A stretch of 42,743 nt of DNA from a virus, in IMG/VR virus record IMGVR_UViG_3300047325_000098, positions 1 through 42,743 of that record. The stretch is one strand, 5' to 3'. Both the position numbers and the translations under genes were made by a program. Every line of letters begins with the position of its first letter. The first letter of the stretch is position 1. The notes under the pieces were generated by a model that saw only the letters and a program-made list of their open reading frames with translations, ran no database searches and was not told the DNA's origin. Positions 14,631-21,709 of this stretch are shown here, piece by piece.

Positions 14631-15191
14631 ATGAGTAATACATTAGTTTTAAACGCAGATTACACACCATTAAGTATCATTCCTATTTCGGCTATCAGCT
14701 GGAAAGAAGCTGTAAAGTTGTCTTTCTTGGGTAGTGCCAAAATTTTGGAAGAGTATGATTCGTGGCAGGTGCATTCTCCAAGTTTAACGATGAATGTACC
14801 GTCAGTCATGGTTTCATCTGAGTTTATCAAAAAGAAGCATTATGTTCGATTCTCAAGATATAACTTGATGCTGAGAGATAATTTCCAATGTCAATATTGT
14901 CAGAAAAAACTCAGTATGCAAGAATTAACCATTGATCACGTAGTTCCTCGTGCTCGAGGCGGTGCGACTAGCTGGCAGAATTGTAGTTCGGCGTGTTATA
15001 TATGTAACACCATAAAAGGTCATCGAACCACAATGAAGCCGATTAACAAGCCGCATCGCCCAGATTATTTTGAGTTAATAAAAAATGCACGGCAACTTCC
15101 TATTGTGGTTGCAGATGCGTCTTGGATTCAATATCTGCAATGGGATGAGTCGCTTGTAACAATTCGTCCTCCGAATAAGTTTGTTCACTAG
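14631..15191 (+). CDS. HNH endonuclease (McrA-like, zinc-binding)
   Basis: 186 residues. The HNH core is complete: CQYC (87-90), IDHVVPRARGG (Asp102-His103, about 101-111), Trp115, Asn117, and CYIC (122-125) followed by N-x-x-K-G (Asn126, Lys129). Two CxxC pairs bind the structural zinc. The N-terminal 70 residues (LNADYTPLSIIPISAISW...) match a widespread class of stand-alone phage and bacterial HNH enzymes rather than a homing endonuclease with DNA-binding repeats. It starts at ATG 14631 after GAAGAAG and is followed by a hairpin. Possible roles are DNA packaging or genome processing, or a free-standing mobile nuclease. Confidence 0.92.
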   Translation: MSNTLVLNADYTPLSIIPISAISWKEAVKLSFLGSAKILEEYDSWQVHSPSLTMNVPSVMVSSEFIKKKHYVRFSRYNLMLRDNFQCQYCQKKLSMQELTIDHVVPRARGGATSWQNCSSACYICNTIKGHRTTMKPINKPHRPDYFELIKNARQLPIVVADASWIQYLQWDESLVTIRPPNKFVH

Positions 15192-15198
15192 CATTAAG

Positions 15199-15255
15199 AC
15201 GTGGGTTGTACAACAATGTATAACCCACGTGAAGGCATGACCATTTTTATTTCTT
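15199..15255 (+). terminator. Hairpin terminator after the HNH gene
   Basis: ACGTGGGTTGTACA (15199-15212) pairs with TGTATAACCCACGT (15217-15230), 14 pairs with one G·T, loop ACAA. The T-run (TTTTTATTTC) comes only about 14 bases later, so it may need processing or be less efficient. Confidence 0.6.
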
Positions 15256-15363
15256 ATAGTTTAATATCTAAGTTCTGATAATTAATATCATATATTGAGT
15301 TGTGGTATATAGGTTGGGATCCCCGACCGCAGACCATATTTTATCTATCACCTAAAAATTAGT
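15231..15363 (+). other. Intergenic region with a compact GC hairpin
   Basis: No gene seen. GGTTGGG (15312-15318) pairs with CCCGACC (15322-15328) around an ATC loop, with flanking TGGT/ACCA able to extend it, followed by TATTTTATC. In this AT-rich setting it stands out and may be a second terminator or part of a small RNA. Confidence 0.45.
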
Positions 15364-15371
15364 CATAAATA
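15364..15371 (+). promoter_or_regulatory. Late promoter motif CATAAATA
   Basis: One change from the consensus, 29 bases before ATG 15401, with AGGA between. It would drive the broken gene and the tail-tube-like gene. Confidence 0.5.
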
Positions 15372-15400
15372 ATAAACTACATAGTTTATTAGGAATAGAA

Positions 15401-15708
15401 ATGGCTGATATTAGTGAACCAAAAGACACCTATTGTAATATCTACCATGGATATGCAGTGTGTTCTGTATGAACGATTCAAATATTCTAAACATTTTAAA
15501 TGATGATGCATTTTTATAGTTCGCAAATGCAATTGAACATTCATATAACGTCCGTAGATGGAAACAAGAAAAACAAGAAAAAGATATAGAGCATCTACAC
15601 AAAACCGTAATGAAATTTAATTTGCCGACAAACGAATATAAATTTTCCTATACTACAGAAACAGATATCATTACGACAACAATTAAAAAGGAATTTAAAA
15701 ATGTTTAA
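15401..15708 (+). pseudogene. Broken gene: short frame, then an amber-interrupted frame
   Basis: A good ribosome site (AGGA) and late promoter lead to ATG 15401, but the frame ends after 23 codons (TGA 15470). An ATGA overlap starts a second frame at 15469 that meets TAG at 15517-15519 after 16 codons; past that TAG the same frame stays open for 62 more codons to TAA 15706-15708, ending inside the next gene's start. The text after the TAG (FANAIEHSYNVRRWKQEKQE...) looks like real protein. So this is a late gene decayed by a nonsense change and perhaps a frameshift, or one that needs amber suppression. Function unknown. Confidence 0.5.
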
Positions 15709-16561
15709 AACTTTTAGATCATGGTTAGGCAAGTTACTAGAAATTGGTGACATTGAAGTATCTGATGAACTTGATAAAAATCTGTTGCATCCTAACGTAG
15801 TTACCGGACAGACTCAACTTACTCCAGAACAGTGTGTTTATCCGCCAATCATACGATTTAATACCAATGGCGATTTACCATTACAAGAAATTCTTACAAT
15901 AAGTGTAATACGATCAGATTTACCTGCATTGGAAATAGAAGCTAATTTAGTTCTCATTCCGGGAAGAATGACATGGAAGCCTATAAAAATTGTTTTTAGA
16001 GATTCTCATAATAAAATAAGCGCCTGGGTTGGCGCACAATTACAAAAACAAATGAATTTTAATGGGATGCCATATAAATTTAATTTTGAAATTGAAGATG
16101 ACAATGATATTTGGTATATCGAAGGTGCATTTATGTCAAACGTCGAATACGACGATTTTGATGACAATTCGCCAATGCAAATCGATGTGACAATTCATTA
16201 CGATATAGCAACAAAAAGGAATAAAAAAATGAAATTTGACACTAATTATCCAGTATATCTGGGAGTATCTAAAAGCTTTTTTAATGCATTACAAACATCA
16301 GGTCGTTTAACAAATGTACGTGGTTTGAAGTTTACTGATTCATTATCTAAGGCAGAATATTATGCAAGATTAGAAGCAGCAAAATTAGAAGAACCAGTTG
16401 GTGTAGTATTAAAGTTTGATACTGCTAAGTTATTTAATCATCCGGTTTTCTTTTCTTCTTTATTAGAAGATCTCATTGATACTGTATTTGATTTTATAAC
16501 CGGTTTTTATGATGTAGTGGTAGAGATTATTATAGTAGATGAAGGCGGCGATTATACTTAA
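15701..16561 (+). CDS. Tail-tube-like virion protein with extra C-terminal part
   Basis: 286 residues. The middle (about 85-165) resembles T4-type tail tube (gp19) folds: a block with MTWKPIKIVFRD, a hydrophilic helix, then YKFNFEIEDD and a WYIEGAFMSNVEYDDFDD motif followed by MQIDVTIHYDIA, the conserved end strand of tube proteins. The C-terminal 100 residues (from about KKMKFDTNYPVYLG) are a separate, unrecognised segment ending in hydrophobic and acidic strands. Start ATG 15701 lies in the tail of the broken gene, after AAAAGG. It may be a tube paralogue or a tube-associated/neck component rather than the major tube protein. The assignment rests on motif resemblance only. Confidence 0.55.
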   Translation: MFKTFRSWLGKLLEIGDIEVSDELDKNLLHPNVVTGQTQLTPEQCVYPPIIRFNTNGDLPLQEILTISVIRSDLPALEIEANLVLIPGRMTWKPIKIVFRDSHNKISAWVGAQLQKQMNFNGMPYKFNFEIEDDNDIWYIEGAFMSNVEYDDFDDNSPMQIDVTIHYDIATKRNKKMKFDTNYPVYLGVSKSFFNALQTSGRLTNVRGLKFTDSLSKAEYYARLEAAKLEEPVGVVLKFDTAKLFNHPVFFSSLLEDLIDTVFDFITGFYDVVVEIIIVDEGGDYT

Positions 16562-16620
16562 AAATTAATATTGATTAAATCAATATCAAAAAATATAATT
16601 AAAAAGAAATGGAGAATACA

Positions 16621-16824
16621 ATGACCGAAAATACAAATCCAGCCATCACCCTTGCTGACTTGCAAGAGATTCTTGCATACATAGATCTAGCAAGCAGTCG
16701 AGGTGCTTTTAGAGGTGCTGAATTAGCACCTGTTGGTGCTAATTATAACAAGCTAATGAATTTTATTCAAACAGCTCAACAACCAGTAAACCAAACACCT
16801 ATCGAGCCAGAGGCTCAGGTTTAA
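16621..16824 (+). CDS. Unknown 67-aa protein
   Basis: ATG 16621 is chosen over 16609 because GGAG lies between them at the right distance. The product has one amphipathic helix (LADLQEILAYIDLASSRGAF), a Gly/Ala-rich middle and a Gln/Pro/Glu tail. It looks like a small phage-wide protein of unknown role. It follows the tail-tube-like gene by 59 bases containing a short inverted repeat (ATATTGAT/ATCAATAT). Confidence 0.65.
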   Translation: MTENTNPAITLADLQEILAYIDLASSRGAFRGAELAPVGANYNKLMNFIQTAQQPVNQTPIEPEAQV

Positions 16825-16947
16825 GAAGTTACATGCTGTAATTCCTTTGAGTTATAGAGCAGTTGGGGGTGCCTCCCGTGAACTTCAATATTATAATATT
16901 GTATGTTGTATCAAAATTTGATATAATTAAAATAAAAGGAATTATAT
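16825..16947 (+). promoter_or_regulatory. Structured leader with promoter before the 243-aa gene
   Basis: GAAGTT (16828-16833) can pair with AACTTC (16881-16886) enclosing a GC patch (GGGGGTGCCTCCC); then a perfect 16-base palindrome CAATATTATAATATTG (16886-16901). The promoter is TTGTAT (16899-16904), 17 bases, TATAAT (16922-16927); AAAAGGA precedes ATG 16948. The first half may be a terminator of the upstream gene; the palindrome touching the -35 box could be an operator. Confidence 0.45.
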
Positions 16948-17679
16948 ATGGCAACAACAGATGGGCTGTTTAAACATGTAGGCCGATTAGAGAATACCGG
17001 GAAAAATGTAGTAGTTGTGTTTATGACTCTACCTGACGACAAAGAGAATTGTTTGGTGATTGATACAGATTCTTTACCTGATCAATTTAATGAAGCAATT
17101 CGTAAAGTAGTAGAAAGTACAGACGGCCAGGATTGTAAAAATTTAGGTGATGTTTTAGGTCGTCGTATGAGTCCAGACGGCAGTAATACGACATTACTAG
17201 AAAAAATGCATACCGCAGGACGTTTACAAAAAGTGCCAGTTAGTTTGGTAACTATGACACCTAGACGCGGAGTAAATTGGCCTTTATCGGATATTATTAA
17301 AGCGATGAATGAATCATCACTTGATGCTCCGATGGATAATTTTGATGATCTTGATCCAGAAACACGCGCGCAAGTAGCAGCTGAAATTGGTAAGTTTAAT
17401 ATACATGCTAATAACATGGACCATGCAGCAGTACAAGGTAATAAAGATCAAGCGCAAAACTTGCTTCGCATGGCAGAAATTTTAGAGCAGGATGCTGCAC
17501 AAAAGCGCGAGCAGGCGTATAGAATGGATCCTACTTTACAAAAGAAAGTAGTTAAAACACCTAAAACAGAAGTGGTAATTGAAAGGCTTGATGTGCCGCC
17601 TATGCTAGATACATCTACTCCGACAGTTACGAAGCCCAAAGCACCGCCTCGTAGACGTATAGGTGCCGGTACTAGATAA
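16948..17679 (+). CDS. Conserved-looking 243-aa phage protein, unknown function
   Basis: The N-terminal half (1-120) is an alpha/beta domain with a strand NVVVVFMTLPDDKENCLVIDTDSLP and a loop rich in conserved-looking Gly/Arg (DVLGRRMSPDGSNT); the middle is helical and acidic (DNFDDLDPETRAQVAAEI) and the C-terminus is a long Gln/Ala/Arg helix followed by a Pro/Arg/Lys tail (PKAPPRRRIG). I have the impression of similar proteins in other large T4-like phages, but cannot name a function. The basic tail suggests nucleic-acid or scaffold contact. It has its own sigma70-type promoter and overlaps the next gene by one base. Confidence 0.75.
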   Translation: MATTDGLFKHVGRLENTGKNVVVVFMTLPDDKENCLVIDTDSLPDQFNEAIRKVVESTDGQDCKNLGDVLGRRMSPDGSNTTLLEKMHTAGRLQKVPVSLVTMTPRRGVNWPLSDIIKAMNESSLDAPMDNFDDLDPETRAQVAAEIGKFNIHANNMDHAAVQGNKDQAQNLLRMAEILEQDAAQKREQAYRMDPTLQKKVVKTPKTEVVIERLDVPPMLDTSTPTVTKPKAPPRRRIGAGTR

Positions 17680-17996
17680 TGACTAAAAAGGAAGTGTTAG
17701 ATTTAATAGGCTTACCTGAAAAGGTAGATGAAAAACTCTCTAACTTCCCTAACGTTGTTACATATCGTGACAAAATAGTTTCAGACATTGTAAATGAAAG
17801 GCTCAGGCAATTAAATTTGCCTGGGTCTGAGTTTGATATCAAGCACACTCACAACGATTGGATTTCCATCGCTGTCCAATATTTAGGAAGGGCATCATCT
17901 AGAAAACATATGCCTATTTCAACAGAAGAATATCGTGATGCTTTAATTAAAGCTGGTGCAGTAATCTTAGCTGCATTAGAACATAAAGGTCAATAA
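17679..17996 (+). CDS. Unknown helical 105-aa protein
   Basis: Starts in a TAATG overlap with the previous stop, so translation is coupled. It is all-helical: an N-terminal segment, then a DIVNERLRQLNLPGSEFD block, HTHNDWISIAVQYLGRAS and a C-terminal YRDALIKAGAVILAALEH. This layout (charged helix, acidic/His turn with D-W, final LIKAGA-type helix) resembles a large family of small phage and plasmid proteins thought to relate to MazG-like helical folds, but the metal-binding Glu pattern is not complete here, so enzyme activity is doubtful. It converges with the minus-strand gene ending at 18034. Confidence 0.7.
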   Translation: MTKKEVLDLIGLPEKVDEKLSNFPNVVTYRDKIVSDIVNERLRQLNLPGSEFDIKHTHNDWISIAVQYLGRASSRKHMPISTEEYRDALIKAGAVILAALEHKGQ

Positions 17997-18033
17997 TTGG
18001 CAATGAAAAAAGTTTATCTGTAACCGTATGCAA

Positions 18034-18375
18034 TTAACCGTTTGAGAAGTAAGTAAAACCAACTACATCAACTATATGAAATACCCCATCTTCCTCAATA
18101 ATATCTCCCATTGACATAGATCTGAGTGGTAGCTTATCTAAGGGAACAAGCCATTCAGGGGCGGTAAGTTTCCAAAGCACATTAATGCTCTGGGTGGCTG
18201 CATAAATATGTTCCAACTTCTGATTACTTGTCACAGTAGCCACATGCTGAAAATAGTTTGTACGATTTGGACCAGAAAACCAGTTTGCGATTTTATCTGG
18301 GCCTTTTGCAAACAAAAGGGTTATCTGACCCTCACCAAAATAGTCATCATTCACGAACCATATTTTCATGCTCAT
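18034..18375 (-). CDS. Unknown 113-aa protein with YodL-like C-terminus
   Basis: ATG 18375 is chosen because AGGAGA lies eight bases upstream; an in-frame TTG at 18396 is less likely. The C-terminal motif LPLRSMSMGDIIEEDGVFHI followed by VDVVGF resembles the RS(x)S(V/M)(S/G)D(V/I)(x)...VDxxGF ending seen in YodL-type and related plasmid/phage accessory proteins of unknown function. The N-terminus (KIWFVNDDYFGEGQITLLF) looks like a beta pair. It is the last gene of a minus-strand accessory operon, right after the frameshifted gene, whose stop overlaps its ribosome site. Confidence 0.65.
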   Translation of the reverse strand: MSMKIWFVNDDYFGEGQITLLFAKGPDKIANWFSGPNRTNYFQHVATVTSNQKLEHIYAATQSINVLWKLTAPEWLVPLDKLPLRSMSMGDIIEEDGVFHIVDVVGFTYFSNG

Positions 18376-18386
18376 ATCATTATCTC

Positions 18387-18789
18387 CTAATAACAATAGG
18401 GTTTGTCAAATTCCGACATAAACTCGCTATCTAAAAAAGTTTGCATTACATCGGCAATGTCCTTAGCTGTTAGCGCCCACTTGGGTTTAAAGATGAGACC
18501 TGGAACATGGCCATGATAAAAAATAGCCGCAGCATCCCCGTAGCTTATGCCTAGAAATGCTGCTAAAGCAGCTAGTCCTAGGTCTTAAATCACGAGGCAG
18601 GCAAAAGACCTTGCCTTTGAAATGGTTCGTGAAGAACCATATAACCGCCTGCACAGGCTCGTGTGCCGCACGGTTCCTTGGTTGGGTCCAGAGTAACTCC
18701 TCTCCAACTCCCAACATCAAACTCTCTCTCTTTTCCTCATGAACTTGGCGTAAAAGCACAATGGCTTCTTTCATACGTTCAATGTGCAA
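18387..18789 (-). pseudogene. Frameshifted accessory gene (two frames of one protein)
   Basis: TTG 18789 with AGGAG seven bases upstream starts a good frame (MHIERMKEAIVLLRQVHEEK...) that is protein-like for about 70 codons to near 18580. There it turns to Cys/Arg/Ser noise and stops at 18487. One base over (+1), from about 18583, a clearly protein-like frame with no start codon runs to TAG 18389-18387 (GLAALAAFLGISYGDAAAIF, then ...ALTAKDIADVMQTFLDSEF). The junction reads CCT-AGG-A and is covered by a nested hairpin (18550-18582: CCTAG/CTAGG around GCTGC/GCAGC). Simple indel decay, a sequencing error, or programmed +1 frameshifting all fit. Function unknown. Confidence 0.65.
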
Positions 18790-18804
18790 AACACTTCTCC
18801 TGGG

Positions 18805-19086
18805 TTAAGTAGATTCGGGCATTTTAATTTCGCCGGGCGGCGGAACATACCACCCAACATGAGCTGAAACCCATTCACCGTGACTGACGCCGGCGAGCGC
18901 CGCGTAGCCGTCTTGGACGGCGCGAGTGCTGTCTTCCCACCATGCATCAGCGCTGTCTTTGTCATTGCGCGACCTGCCCTTTTTTGGAAGGCCGTGTTCC
19001 ATGACATGGGCCAGCAGATCGTTCGATGAGCGAAGGGCGGCACGTAGCCTGTCAATTTGCTCATACAATTCGGGGATAGTGCTCAT
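18805..19086 (-). CDS. Unknown 93-aa protein in a GC-rich patch
   Basis: ATG 19086 with GGAG upstream. The N-terminus is a coiled-coil-like helix (STIPELYEQIDRLRAALRSS), then a charged middle and a Trp-containing end (SAHVGWYVPPPGEIKMP). The coding DNA is visibly much richer in G and C than its surroundings, with many GCC/GCG/CGC codons, pointing to recent transfer. The overlapping frame 18771-19064 is less protein-like and is rejected. Last residues are 16 bases before the TTG of the next gene. Confidence 0.7.
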   Translation of the reverse strand: MSTIPELYEQIDRLRAALRSSNDLLAHVMEHGLPKKGRSRNDKDSADAWWEDSTRAVQDGYAALAGVSHGEWVSAHVGWYVPPPGEIKMPEST

Positions 19087-19110
19087 TTCATAAATTCTCC
19101 AAATACACCT

Positions 19111-20298
19111 TCATTTCATTGACAAAATTCTATCTTTTGTGATTATACCAAGGTTAGGATCACCACGCAGGTGTTTTTTGACTTTCCATTTTTTAGTACC
19201 ACAAAGTTTACATACTTGCTTTGACGCTGTTCGAAATTCAAATTCATGGTCACATTTTAAATGATCATTTTTGTGACTGGTGCACCAAAACGGCATTACC
19301 TCGTGTTGTCTACGAACAGGTTCTTGATTTTCATATGAACCTGGTTTAGATATTCCATTAATTGCAACTTGTTTTGGAACGATAAGTTTTACAATTTTAT
19401 GCTCCATATAAGGGATAATTTTGCCACCTACCAATATTGGTTTTTTTGAATCACGCTTTGATGGGGTAGAATTTACAAATTCTGGAGAATTCATAAGAGA
19501 TAGAAGAGAAACCATAAAATAAAATGTTCCAGCAGTTTCTTGAATATCATTAATTAGAAGTTTACTGAGACTTTTTTTGTTTTCTTCTAGCAAACTCTTT
19601 CTGGCAAAAGGTGTTATGATAATTGTACAATGCTTCATAAACTCCTCAACTTTTCGCTGTTGTAGGTTCGCCGCATCGATTTCAATTATTGTTTGTATTT
19701 TTTCAAAATTTGACTCGCTTGACAAATTCTTCAAATGTTCTACTTTACTTGATACCTTATTTCGAAGTTTAGAATATGCCGTACCTACTGGAAATTGTGA
19801 TAATGTTTCTTCGCTAAAGTTTGTTAAATTAGAAAGGATCTTTGTATCCGGATGATTATCTGCAAGACTATCAGTTCTAAACAAAAACGAAATAGGCGAG
19901 CTTGTTACGCCTGTTTTATCATTCACAACGCCGACAGTGGTTATTAAATATTCGTTCTCTGAAATTTCTTGTATAAAACAACCTGATTTTTCTTGTGCGT
20001 CCGGATAGGATTTACCGTTTGCCTCTTCTACACTTATGCGACAAAACCATTCAATCCATACAGTTTTGTTTGGAAGCAAAATATTCTTAAGTAGTTTTAT
20101 AAGAGATTCCGGATGATCAATTCCAAGCCTTGTCGCAGCTCTTGTTACTTCTTCATCGGCATAAAATTTATCGGAGTTGCGTACCATATTACGCAATATT
20201 TCAGCATGTTTTTCTCGATATTTTTTTTGAGTGGATGTGAGAAGCCGTTCTGGACTATTTGTAGCCGCCATAACCGTGTTGATCAAGAACTTTTCCAT
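19111..20298 (-). CDS. Unknown 395-aa protein with C-terminal zinc-finger-like motif
   Basis: The N-terminal 300 residues are alpha/beta and unrecognised. The C-terminal 60 residues carry possible metal ligands: Cys339, His342, Cys349, His351 and CKLC (363-366), followed by a basic KKWKVKKHLRGDPNLG block. The ending with R-R-H-E-V ... HLRGDP-type motif recalls a widespread class of phage proteins of unknown role. There is no Shine-Dalgarno; TTGACC-17-TATGTT lies with the -10 box five bases before ATG 20298, so the message is predicted to be leaderless. It heads the minus-strand accessory operon down to 18034. Confidence 0.75.
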   Translation of the reverse strand: MEKFLINTVMAATNSPERLLTSTQKKYREKHAEILRNMVRNSDKFYADEEVTRAATRLGIDHPESLIKLLKNILLPNKTVWIEWFCRISVEEANGKSYPDAQEKSGCFIQEISENEYLITTVGVVNDKTGVTSSPISFLFRTDSLADNHPDTKILSNLTNFSEETLSQFPVGTAYSKLRNKVSSKVEHLKNLSSESNFEKIQTIIEIDAANLQQRKVEEFMKHCTIIITPFARKSLLEENKKSLSKLLINDIQETAGTFYFMVSLLSLMNSPEFVNSTPSKRDSKKPILVGGKIIPYMEHKIVKLIVPKQVAINGISKPGSYENQEPVRRQHEVMPFWCTSHKNDHLKCDHEFEFRTASKQVCKLCGTKKWKVKKHLRGDPNLGIITKDRILSMK

Positions 20299-20303
20299 AA
20301 TTC

Positions 20304-20332
20304 AACATATTACACTTTTGGCAGCCGGTCAA
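20304..20332 (-). promoter_or_regulatory. Sigma70-type promoter, leaderless
   Basis: Minus strand: TTGACC (20332-20327), 17 bases, TATGTT (20309-20304), then five bases to ATG 20298. Transcription would start at the start codon. Confidence 0.55.
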
Positions 20333-20365
20333 CCAAAAAAATAGGGACTTTTAAGTCCCTATTTT
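20333..20365 (-). terminator. Intrinsic terminator after thyX
   Basis: AAAATAGGGACT (20365-20354 on the minus strand) pairs perfectly with AGTCCCTATTTT (20349-20338) around a four-base loop; the minus strand continues with a T-run. Twelve-pair stem starting six bases after the thyX stop. Confidence 0.9.
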
Positions 20366-20370
20366 GAATC

Positions 20371-21264
20371 TTATGCAAGATTAAATTTAGTAAGTAACTC
20401 ATTATATTCCGTTTTTGTAAGATTCCATCTGTTCAAAAACTTAGTTTCATTTTCCCATAAAGCTTTTTCTTGTGCTATAACACTCTTCAATGTTAACCCA
20501 CTTTTGCTATTCTCTGCAATTATATGATTTAAAAATGACATGTCTGGACCACTAAAGTTCACTGCATTTTGCTTGTAATCAACATAAGCTTCCCAAGCTA
20601 TTGGGCATTTTTCTTTTACAAATTCTGCGATAGCATTTGCAAATTGTTGAATTTCCCATTGAGCATGACTATCCATACGTAAATACAAATAATTTAACAG
20701 ATTATGGAGATCTATCTTCCAATACATTTCTGTGAAATTTGAAACAGGTAACACAGAACGAGCAACTTCTCGACTAACTCCGAGGTCAAGCAGCTCTTGA
20801 TAATTTTTATAGCAAAACTGCGTTAAATCATCAATGATTTCAACAGCTTGTTTTTGGGTTTTTGGATCTAATGCATCTCCGCTGCCTTGCTTATTAATAG
20901 CGTGTTGTGACTGGATTCTATCTTCATTTGGGATATAGAATTCATCACTCATAACACTATAACGACCAGAATATTCGTTTGTTGAACTCATTCTATGTCT
21001 TGAATGTTGCCTTGAAACAATGATAGGAAATTTCAGATGGAAACAGAATACAACCATCTCTAAAGGAGTGGTATGAAAATGTCTAAATAGATATCGAATT
21101 AATCCTCTATCTTCCCTGGCGGTTTTAGTACCAGAACCATAACTCACTCTGGCAGCTTGTACGATTCTAGAATCGTCGCCCATGCTATCTACAAGTCCAA
21201 CAAAACCGAAGTTTAAGACTGGTTTGTAATTTGGATTACCTAATATGTCTGTTTGTAATGTCAT
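20371..21264 (-). CDS. thyX: Flavin-dependent thymidylate synthase ThyX
   Basis: 297 residues, slightly longer than typical ThyX (220-250). It makes dTMP from dUMP with FAD, NADPH and methylene-tetrahydrofolate, supplying DNA synthesis. The ThyX signature RHRx7S is present: Arg89-His90-Arg91 ... Ser99 in RHRMSSTNEYSGR. Also seen are the substrate-binding helix with SREVARSVLP (about 160-170) and the DLHNLLNYLYLRMDSHAQWEIQ block (about 185-206). T4 itself uses the unrelated ThyA-type Td, so this is a replacement seen in many marine and AT-rich phages. The start ATG 21264 follows a 15-bp hairpin that contains the GGAAA ribosome site, suggesting translational control. A strong terminator follows. 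Confidence 0.97.
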   Translation of the reverse strand: MTLQTDILGNPNYKPVLNFGFVGLVDSMGDDSRIVQAARVSYGSGTKTAREDRGLIRYLFRHFHTTPLEMVVFCFHLKFPIIVSRQHSRHRMSSTNEYSGRYSVMSDEFYIPNEDRIQSQHAINKQGSGDALDPKTQKQAVEIIDDLTQFCYKNYQELLDLGVSREVARSVLPVSNFTEMYWKIDLHNLLNYLYLRMDSHAQWEIQQFANAIAEFVKEKCPIAWEAYVDYKQNAVNFSGPDMSFLNHIIAENSKSGLTLKSVIAQEKALWENETKFLNRWNLTKTEYNELLTKFNLA

Positions 21265-21266
21265 TT

Positions 21267-21306
21267 AATTATTTCCGATATTTTTTTAATTATATCGGAA
21301 ATAATT
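21267..21306 (-). promoter_or_regulatory. 15-bp hairpin over the thyX ribosome-binding site
   Basis: On the minus strand AATTATTTCCGATAT (21306-21292) pairs perfectly with ATATCGGAAATAATT (21281-21267) around a ten-base A-rich loop. The 3' arm holds the only Shine-Dalgarno (GGAA) and ends two bases before the ATG, so the folded RNA should block initiation. Confidence 0.75.
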
Positions 21307-21309
21307 CGA

Positions 21310-21672
21310 TCAATCAATTTTAGATTTTCTTTTAATTGGTGTTACCGGTCTTTTTTCTTGTGCAAAAGTTGGTACCGGTGCTTTACCTGTTGCATCAAAT
21401 GATTCAATCATATGATTAGTCCAATTATTGACATCTTTTTTAAGCTTTGGCATATTCAATGCTAATTTGCAGCTTGATATCATACTAAGCTCTGGTCCCA
21501 TTAATTTCTCTCTTTCTAAAATTTCTTCAAAATCTTCGGGAGATACATTAAATTTTCCACCTGATTTAGTTGTAATGATTACGTTTTTAACATATTCAAT
21601 TGGCGGTTCTGTTTCTAATACTAAACTATTGAAGATTGCACTCCATTCGTCGTTGGGTTTTCGTCGAGCCAT
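21310..21672 (-). CDS. Unknown 120-aa basic protein, late-expressed
   Basis: ATG 21672 (MARRKPNDEW) is chosen because GGGAGA lies six bases upstream; the upstream ATG 21690 has none. It has a beta/acidic middle (VIITTKSGGKFNVSPEDFEEIL), a helix with two Cys/Asn residues, and a Lys/Arg/Pro tail. I do not recognise a function. A CATAAATA late motif 25 bases upstream and position behind the tail-fibre genes suggest a virion or assembly protein. Confidence 0.7.
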   Translation of the reverse strand: MARRKPNDEWSAIFNSLVLETEPPIEYVKNVIITTKSGGKFNVSPEDFEEILEREKLMGPELSMISSCKLALNMPKLKKDVNNWTNHMIESFDATGKAPVPTFAQEKRPVTPIKRKSKID

Positions 21673-21697
21673 TAGCATTCTCCCATTCATATACTAT

Positions 21698-21705
21698 TAT
21701 TTATG
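21698..21705 (-). promoter_or_regulatory. Late promoter motif CATAAATA
   Basis: Minus-strand copy between the 124-aa tail gene and the 120-aa gene, 25 bases before ATG 21672. Confidence 0.5.
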
Positions 21706-21709
21706 GTTA

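Noticed and set aside
14631-15191. HNH gene as an intron-borne homing endonuclease
   Set aside because: It has its own promoter and terminator, lies between complete units, and lacks KYG or NUMOD-type DNA-binding repeats; no split gene flanks it.
18771-19064. Alternative 97-codon frame overlapping the 93-aa gene
   Set aside because: Its composition is unlike a protein (Arg/Thr/Trp noise), and its start lacks a ribosome site; the 18805-19086 frame has both.
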